From NCBI GenBank assembly GCA_947632395.1, contig CANRPA010000007.1, forward strand, positions 1 to 32,683: 32,683 bases of DNA, written 5' to 3'. The notes below the pieces were generated by a model. It was not told the DNA's origin. It worked only from the letters and a program-made list of their open reading frames with translations, and ran no database searches. This document shows, piece by piece, positions 25,265 to 32,683 of this stretch. This DNA is from an uncultured Bacilli bacterium (GTDB taxonomy: Bacteria; Bacillota_I; Bacilli_A; RF39; UBA660). A program made the translations under genes and the position numbers. How positions within the stretch are numbered: position 1 is the first letter of the stretch; every line of letters begins with the position of its first letter.

Positions 25265-27436
25265 TTAGACTTTTTTTACACTTTTTGGTTCTAATAAACT
25301 TAATGAAACTTTACTTTTATCTAACTTTATTTCATCAACATAGCAATCTACTATATCACCAACACTAAGTATTTCACTTGGATGCTTTATATATTTATCT
25401 GTTATTTTTGATATATGAACCAAACCATCTTCGTGTAATCCAATATCTATAAATGCTCCAAAATCTACTACATTTCTAACTGTTCCTTGAAGTTTCATAC
25501 CTACTTTTAAATCTTTAAGTTCCAATATATCACTTTTAAGTATTGGTTGAGGCATATCATCTCTTGGATCCCTATTAGGTTTCTTTAATGAACTTACAAC
25601 GTCTTCTAATGTATATATGTCTGTATTTAATTTATCTTTATATATATTCAAATCTATACTATTTAATTTATTTATTAGTTCATTACTCCCAACATCTTTT
25701 AAAGTAAATCCTAATATCTTTAATAAACTCAAAACAACATCATAACTTTCTGGATGTATACCTGTTGAATCTAATATATTATCTCCTTCAGTAATTCTTA
25801 AAAAACCAATTGCTTGTTGATATGTTTTGTCACTTAATAATTTTTCTATCTCTTTTCTAGAATTTATTCTACCATGTTTATTTCTATAGTCTATTATTTT
25901 TTCTATACTTTTTTTAGTTATACCGGACACATATTTTAAAAGTGATGGGGACGCAGTATTAACATTTACACCTACACTATTTACTGTTTTACTTACAACG
26001 AAATCTAAATTTTCAGATAACTTCTTACTTGAAACATCGTGTTGATAAAGCCCTACTCCTATTCCTTCAGGTGGTATTTTTACAAGTTCAGCAAGTGGAT
26101 CTTGAAGTCTTCTTCCTATACTCACTGCACTACGTTTTTCAACCGCTAAATTTGGAAATTCTTCTATAGCTATAGGTGATGCACTATAAATTGAGGCACC
26201 TGCTTCAGATACTATTACATACTTACAAGGAAGTTTATATTCTTTAATTATTTCAGATACAAATTTTTCACTTTCACGAGATGCAGTTCCATTTCCTATA
26301 GCAATTATATCTACTTTATATTTATCTATTAAATTTTTTACTATTATTTTAGAATCATTTATAAACTTTTCTTGATTACTTCCTTTTATAAATGGTTTTA
26401 TTACTGTTGAATCTAAATACTTACCTGTTTTATCTATTACAGCAAGTTTACACCCATTAATAAATCCTGGATCAAATGCGAGTACTACTCTTTCTTTCAT
26501 AGTTGGAGTAAGCAAAAGAGATTCTAAATTTTTTCCAAAATTATCAATTGCTGCTTCTTCACCAATATCAGTTAAATCTCCTCTTATTTCTCTTTCTATT
26601 GAAGGAAATATCAATCTTTTATACGAATCCTCTATTGCTTCTTTTACTATATCTACTACAAATGATTTTTCGTTTTTTATAATTCTTTTTTCTAGAAAAT
26701 TTAATACTCTCATCATATCATATTCTATAGATACACTAAGTACATTTTCCTTTTCTCCTCTATTTAAAGCAAGTATTCTATGAGGTTTTATATATTTAAT
26801 TTTTTCTTCATAATCATAATACATATCATAAATTTTATTTTCATCTTTAGCATTCTTTTTTATTTTACTTTTAATTGTACCATAATTATAAGTATTATCT
26901 CTTATTACTTTCCTATATTTAGCATTATCTGATATATTTTCAGCAATTATATATTTAGCACCTTCTATAGCATCCTCTACAGTTTTTACATTTTCATTTA
27001 AATACTTTTTCGCAATATTTTCTATATTTCCATTAGTAGGAAAAGCCATTATTTCTTTTGACAAACCTTCAAGCCCATTTTTAATGGCTTCTGTTGCTTT
27101 AGTTTTTTTCTTTTCTTTAAATGGCCTATATAAATCTTCTACTTCTACTAATTTTGTTGCAGACATTATTTCATTTTTTAATTCATCAGTAAGTAAGCCT
27201 TTTTCATCTATTAGTCTTATTACATCTTCTTTTCGTTTTAATAAGTTTACTTGATAACTATACACTTCTTCTATAGCTTTTATTTTTTCTTCATCTAAAG
27301 CTCCTGTTGCCTCTTTTCTATATCTAGCTATAAATGGTATTGTATTACCTTCTTCAAGTAATTTTAATGTTACTTCTACTTGATTTATTGTTATATTTAA
27401 ATTTTCACTTATTTGTTTAATTATATTATCGTTCAT
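25265..27436 (-). CDS. tex: Tex family S1 RNA-binding protein
   Basis: TIPFIARYRKEATGALDEEKI; VLAFDPGFINGCKLAVID; C-terminal S1 domain GTVRNVVDFGAFIDIGLHEDGLVHIS. Confidence 0.95.
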   Translation of the reverse strand: MNDNIIKQISENLNITINQVEVTLKLLEEGNTIPFIARYRKEATGALDEEKIKAIEEVYSYQVNLLKRKEDVIRLIDEKGLLTDELKNEIMSATKLVEVEDLYRPFKEKKKTKATEAIKNGLEGLSKEIMAFPTNGNIENIAKKYLNENVKTVEDAIEGAKYIIAENISDNAKYRKVIRDNTYNYGTIKSKIKKNAKDENKIYDMYYDYEEKIKYIKPHRILALNRGEKENVLSVSIEYDMMRVLNFLEKRIIKNEKSFVVDIVKEAIEDSYKRLIFPSIEREIRGDLTDIGEEAAIDNFGKNLESLLLTPTMKERVVLAFDPGFINGCKLAVIDKTGKYLDSTVIKPFIKGSNQEKFINDSKIIVKNLIDKYKVDIIAIGNGTASRESEKFVSEIIKEYKLPCKYVIVSEAGASIYSASPIAIEEFPNLAVEKRSAVSIGRRLQDPLAELVKIPPEGIGVGLYQHDVSSKKLSENLDFVVSKTVNSVGVNVNTASPSLLKYVSGITKKSIEKIIDYRNKHGRINSRKEIEKLLSDKTYQQAIGFLRITEGDNILDSTGIHPESYDVVLSLLKILGFTLKDVGSNELINKLNSIDLNIYKDKLNTDIYTLEDVVSSLKKPNRDPRDDMPQPILKSDILELKDLKVGMKLQGTVRNVVDFGAFIDIGLHEDGLVHISKITDKYIKHPSEILSVGDIVDCYVDEIKLDKSKVSLSLLEPKSVKKV

Positions 27437-27595
27437 AAATCCTCTTTTCTATATAATAGATTATATCAGAAAAAAAAATACTTTTAAAGTATCATTTTTA
27501 ACTAGTATATATTAATTTTATAAGTTGTTATTAATATAAATTGTTATTCAATGACTTTACAATTGATAATTAATTATCATGTAAATAAATTTTTA

Positions 27596-27961
27596 TTAAG
27601 GAATATTTTCACTACACTTATCATTGTCAACAATGTCATAATCGAAATCTTTTTTTACACTTACTTTAACAGTTTTTTCATTTATTATATTACTACTATT
27701 GACATCTTTTAAGTAGCCTTTATCTCTTAAAGTAGTTAGTGGTATACAATAAATTGCACCTTTTTCTTTTACATATTCATCGCTATAATCATCTAAAAAT
27801 AATTTGGTAGATTGTTCTATAATATATGCTTCCATTTCGTTTAATTCACCTTCATGATTTCTGATTGAATCTGTAATTAAAGGAAATGCGATAAGTAATA
27901 TTAAAGTAATCAATGCCATAACGCCTAATAGTTCTACTAAAGTAAATCCTCGATTTTTCAT
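27596..27961 (-). CDS. Orphan type IV pseudopilin-like protein
   Basis: MKNRGFTLVELLGVMALITLILLIAFP, class III prepilin signal. Confidence 0.8.
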   Translation of the reverse strand: MKNRGFTLVELLGVMALITLILLIAFPLITDSIRNHEGELNEMEAYIIEQSTKLFLDDYSDEYVKEKGAIYCIPLTTLRDKGYLKDVNSSNIINEKTVKVSVKKDFDYDIVDNDKCSENIP

Positions 27962-27965
27962 GTTA

Positions 27966-28925
27966 TCACCCATTATTCTTTTTATATTCTGAACATACTT
28001 CATCTAAATCTTTTATTATATTATCTACTATGTCAAAATTTTCAATTCTAACTCCTGAAGCTAAAATGTGTCCCCCACCATTATAATTAGCAGCTACTTC
28101 ATTTATTACTGGACCTCTTGATCTAATAGATCCCCTTATATTGTTATTTATTTTGTCATAAGCAAATATTGCCCATGCATACATTTCATTTATATAATTT
28201 AAACTATTTACTACATTAGTTGCTGTAGATGCATCTATATTGAATTTATCTAATATATCTTGTTCTAATTTTATGTAACCAAATCCATTTTCAGTAACAT
28301 TTATATTATTAATTATATAGCTTTGAAATCTTAATTCATCAAGTGTACGCATATACATATTTGGATAAAGACTAGTAAAATTTATGTTAGTTTTTTTTAT
28401 CAAATATGAAACTAATTCAAATGTTTTAGCGCTTGTATAATTGTATAAAAATCTATTTGTATCTCCGACAAGGCCTATATAAAGTTTACTCGCACCACTT
28501 TGATTTATTTTTAATTTAGTGTTTTTTATAAGTTCTATAACAAGTTGAGAAGCACTACTAGCAGTATCATCTATCCACTCTATATCTGCAAATTTTTCAA
28601 CAAATGGATGATGATCTATTTTTATTTTTGCCTTAAATCTATTTACATCTACACCATCTATTCTTTGCATATTTGGAGTATCAAGTACTATTAAAAGAGA
28701 GTTTTCATACATATCATCTGTAAATTTATCAAGTTCTCCTATATATTTATGTCGTTGTGCGGGAGAACCTACGGTATATACTTGTTTTTTTGGAAATGTG
28801 CATAATATAGTTTCCTTAAGTCCTAAGGTACTTCCTAGTGCGTCCGGATCTGCTCCAATATGCCTAGCAATAACTATTTTATTGTATTTTTTTATTTGTT
28901 TATATATTTGATTGCATATTTTCAT
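27966..28925 (-). CDS. DHH/DHHA1 phosphoesterase (NrnA-like)
   Basis: IVIARHIGADPDALGSTLGLK; IDHHP; NYNGGGHILASGVRI. Confidence 0.92.
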   Translation of the reverse strand: MKICNQIYKQIKKYNKIVIARHIGADPDALGSTLGLKETILCTFPKKQVYTVGSPAQRHKYIGELDKFTDDMYENSLLIVLDTPNMQRIDGVDVNRFKAKIKIDHHPFVEKFADIEWIDDTASSASQLVIELIKNTKLKINQSGASKLYIGLVGDTNRFLYNYTSAKTFELVSYLIKKTNINFTSLYPNMYMRTLDELRFQSYIINNINVTENGFGYIKLEQDILDKFNIDASTATNVVNSLNYINEMYAWAIFAYDKINNNIRGSIRSRGPVINEVAANYNGGGHILASGVRIENFDIVDNIIKDLDEVCSEYKKNNG

Positions 28926-28983
28926 GATTTCACCTACTATTAACTATATTATACACTATTTTTTCAAAAGAAAAAAGAATGTT

Positions 28984-29652
28984 TTAAATTCTTTTTTTAA
29001 ATTTATCTTCTATTTTTTTATCTATAAAAACATATAGATATATTAAAGTTAATATTAATATTATGCTTATTATTAAGTTTACCATTACTTGTGGTATTCC
29101 ATATTCATCAATGTCTAAGAAAAAATAAGGATATCTACTGTTTGCATACGTAAATGTTCCTCCCATTTTAGCTCTTATACATATAAATATAAAATATGTA
29201 AAAGGAATAAGTACCCATGTAAAGGCGAATTTTTTATTAAATTTTCCCTTTTCATCAAATAATATATAATCGAATAATACCATGAGTGGTAAAACTACAT
29301 GAACTATAGTATTTCCAATGCTGTTGAGTTTCATAACTCCATCAACATCGTGCATAAATGGTCTGAGTATTAAATTATACACAATAAATGTTATTAATAT
29401 GGTTATAGTAATCGCACCTTTTAAATTTGGATAATAATTATGAACATCTTTTTTTATATTTAATAACATTCTTGCACTATATATAAAGAAAAATAATATG
29501 CATAATAAATTACTTAAATTAGTATAATAACTTAAATGTTCATATATTCCCACAAGTGGACTGTCTTTTAAACTACTATATATTCCAAATATTCCTATTA
29601 TTACTATTAATATTTTAAACATTAAAGAAAAATACTTATTTTTTATACACAT
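28984..29652 (-). CDS. Pr6Pr-like six-TM membrane protein
   Basis: Six TM segments; YTNLSNLLCILFF; PFTYFIFICIRAKMGGTFTYANSRYPYFFLDIDEYGIP. Confidence 0.75.
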   Translation of the reverse strand: MCIKNKYFSLMFKILIVIIGIFGIYSSLKDSPLVGIYEHLSYYTNLSNLLCILFFFIYSARMLLNIKKDVHNYYPNLKGAITITILITFIVYNLILRPFMHDVDGVMKLNSIGNTIVHVVLPLMVLFDYILFDEKGKFNKKFAFTWVLIPFTYFIFICIRAKMGGTFTYANSRYPYFFLDIDEYGIPQVMVNLIISIILILTLIYLYVFIDKKIEDKFKKRI

Positions 29653-29685
29653 TTTATCACCAATTAAGTATATTCATTTATAACA

Positions 29686-29713
29686 AAAAAAATGAAAGTA
29701 AAATTTCATTTTC
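29686..29713 (-). terminator. Terminator of the SirA-like gene
   Basis: Minus strand AAAATGAAATTTTACTTTCATTTTTTTTG. Confidence 0.7.
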
Positions 29714-29717
29714 TATA

Positions 29718-30113
29718 TTATGCACTTAATTTTTCTTTTAACCAAAAGTGTTTATTTTTATCAAAACTACATACAAATATATTTTTATTATATATATAAA
29801 ATATACATAGTATTTGTCTTAAATATCTTTCACTATTTATAATTACGCAACTCTTTCTTATTTCAAAATACTCTAATTTATTTAGATAAAATTTATTATT
29901 TTTATATTCCAAATTAGTTTTACTCTTTATATAGTGTTTAATTACTTTTGTATTAAATAAATTACATATATTATAAAATAAACTAATTCCATAACTATAA
30001 TTTTTTTTATTCAACATTTTTAATTTTTTTAATATATTATATAAATATTCTTCATCATAATTTTTTAAAAAATCATTTTTTATAATAAATAAGTAATACA
30101 TTTTTTTCACCAA
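29718..30113 (-). CDS. SirA-like (sporulation inhibitor of replication) small protein, tentative
   Basis: YYLFIIKNDFLKNY N-terminus and NIFVCSFDKNKHFWLKE C-terminus recall SirA layout. Confidence 0.45.
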   Translation of the reverse strand: MVKKMYYLFIIKNDFLKNYDEEYLYNILKKLKMLNKKNYSYGISLFYNICNLFNTKVIKHYIKSKTNLEYKNNKFYLNKLEYFEIRKSCVIINSERYLRQILCIFYIYNKNIFVCSFDKNKHFWLKEKLSA

Positions 30114-30157
30114 TATTATTATAAAAAACGACTATTAAATATTTTGTCGAATTATAT

Positions 30158-32093
<1,936 letters not shown>

Positions 32094-32129
32094 TTAGATT
32101 ATAACATTTAAGAAAAAAGATGTAAACAC

Positions 32130-32162
32130 CAAAAAAGCAACGGCCCTGATAAAGTCACTGCT
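32130..32162 (-). terminator. Terminator-like hairpin upstream of tgt
   Basis: Minus strand AGCAGTGACTTTATCAGGGCCGTTGCTTTTTT; G-U pairs favour the minus-strand RNA. Confidence 0.65.
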
Positions 32163-32341
32163 TTTGAGTTTAGAAAATTGTAACAAAACATTATCAGTGT
32201 TAAGTACAATACTTCCACCTTAGAAGTTTTCTTTCTTCTTACAATTGTAACATTTAGAGTAGGCAGAAATTACCATAGGCATTTCTATTAAAATTTTAAG
32301 CAAATACAATTATATAGTTTTACTATATAATGTTTTTTGCT
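32130..32341 (-). ncRNA. Candidate structured RNA/leader upstream of tgt, no family assigned
   Basis: Consecutive hairpins at 32300-32340, 32265-32286, 32239-32250, 32222-32239, 32202-32214, ending in the terminator. Confidence 0.35.
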
Positions 32342-32683
32342 TAGAATTTCCAGATATTAAACTCAACACTATTTTTATACAACTACTCTTTTTTTATAAT
32401 ATATTTAAATTAATAGATGCTATATATTTTTATTATTTAGCCATTTACTTGAATTACTTTTTATTAGTGGATTTCATACTAGAACATCCGACTTACGTAA
32501 TTCACAACTAGATTATGACTAATTTTATTACATATATAAGCTATAATAAAATTAAATAATTATTTACAAGTAGCTGTTTTTATTCTATAATGTATCATTT
32601 ATCTATCTACCTCTAAACTACACTAATAATACTATATTTATCAATATTTGTCAATATATTTTTTCCAATTTTTACTAAAACAT

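Noticed and set aside
32130-32341. T-box, purine or preQ1 riboswitch, or 6S RNA assignment
   Set aside because: Only partial resemblance (AAGGTGG; CTATGG..TTTCTGCC); diagnostic consensus elements are missing.

Overview
Low-GC, Firmicutes/Tenericutes-like chromosomal segment; the organism is not identified. Three parts are supported. (1) About 20 kb of head-to-tail minus-strand genes (1-20020) that mix a Tad/type IVb pilus set (CpaB-like, TadA/CpaF ATPase, TadB, TadC, two Flp-like pilins, TadE-like proteins, degenerate TadZ-like protein) with Gram-positive T4SS/conjugation-type genes (PrgI, split VirB4, TrbL/VirB6-like, four VirB2/Mbov_0395-like pilins, M23+lysozyme-like hydrolase, C39-like peptidase). 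No relaxase, coupling protein or integrase is visible. (2) scpA-scpB-tRNA-Leu(CAA) on the plus strand, then a small accessory segment (about 21.66-24.5 kb). It holds two tandem, unannotated type I toxin-antitoxin-like cassettes, each encoding a 30-aa hydrophobic peptide, with convergent antisense RNA, SD-sequestering hairpins and a 5' UTR that mimics the antisense RNA. It also holds an orphan ORF, a broken KilA-N gene, an IS3 transposase remnant and an imperfect repeat of the tRNA-Leu 3' end. (3) Housekeeping genes on the minus strand: yqeY, rpsU, tex, orphan pseudopilin, DHH phosphoesterase, Pr6Pr-like protein, SirA-like protein, metallophosphoesterase and tgt with a structured upstream region. 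The tandem TA-like cassettes are the strongest candidate for something undescribed; the hybrid Tad/T4SS locus is second. All family names come from reading motifs, not from searches.
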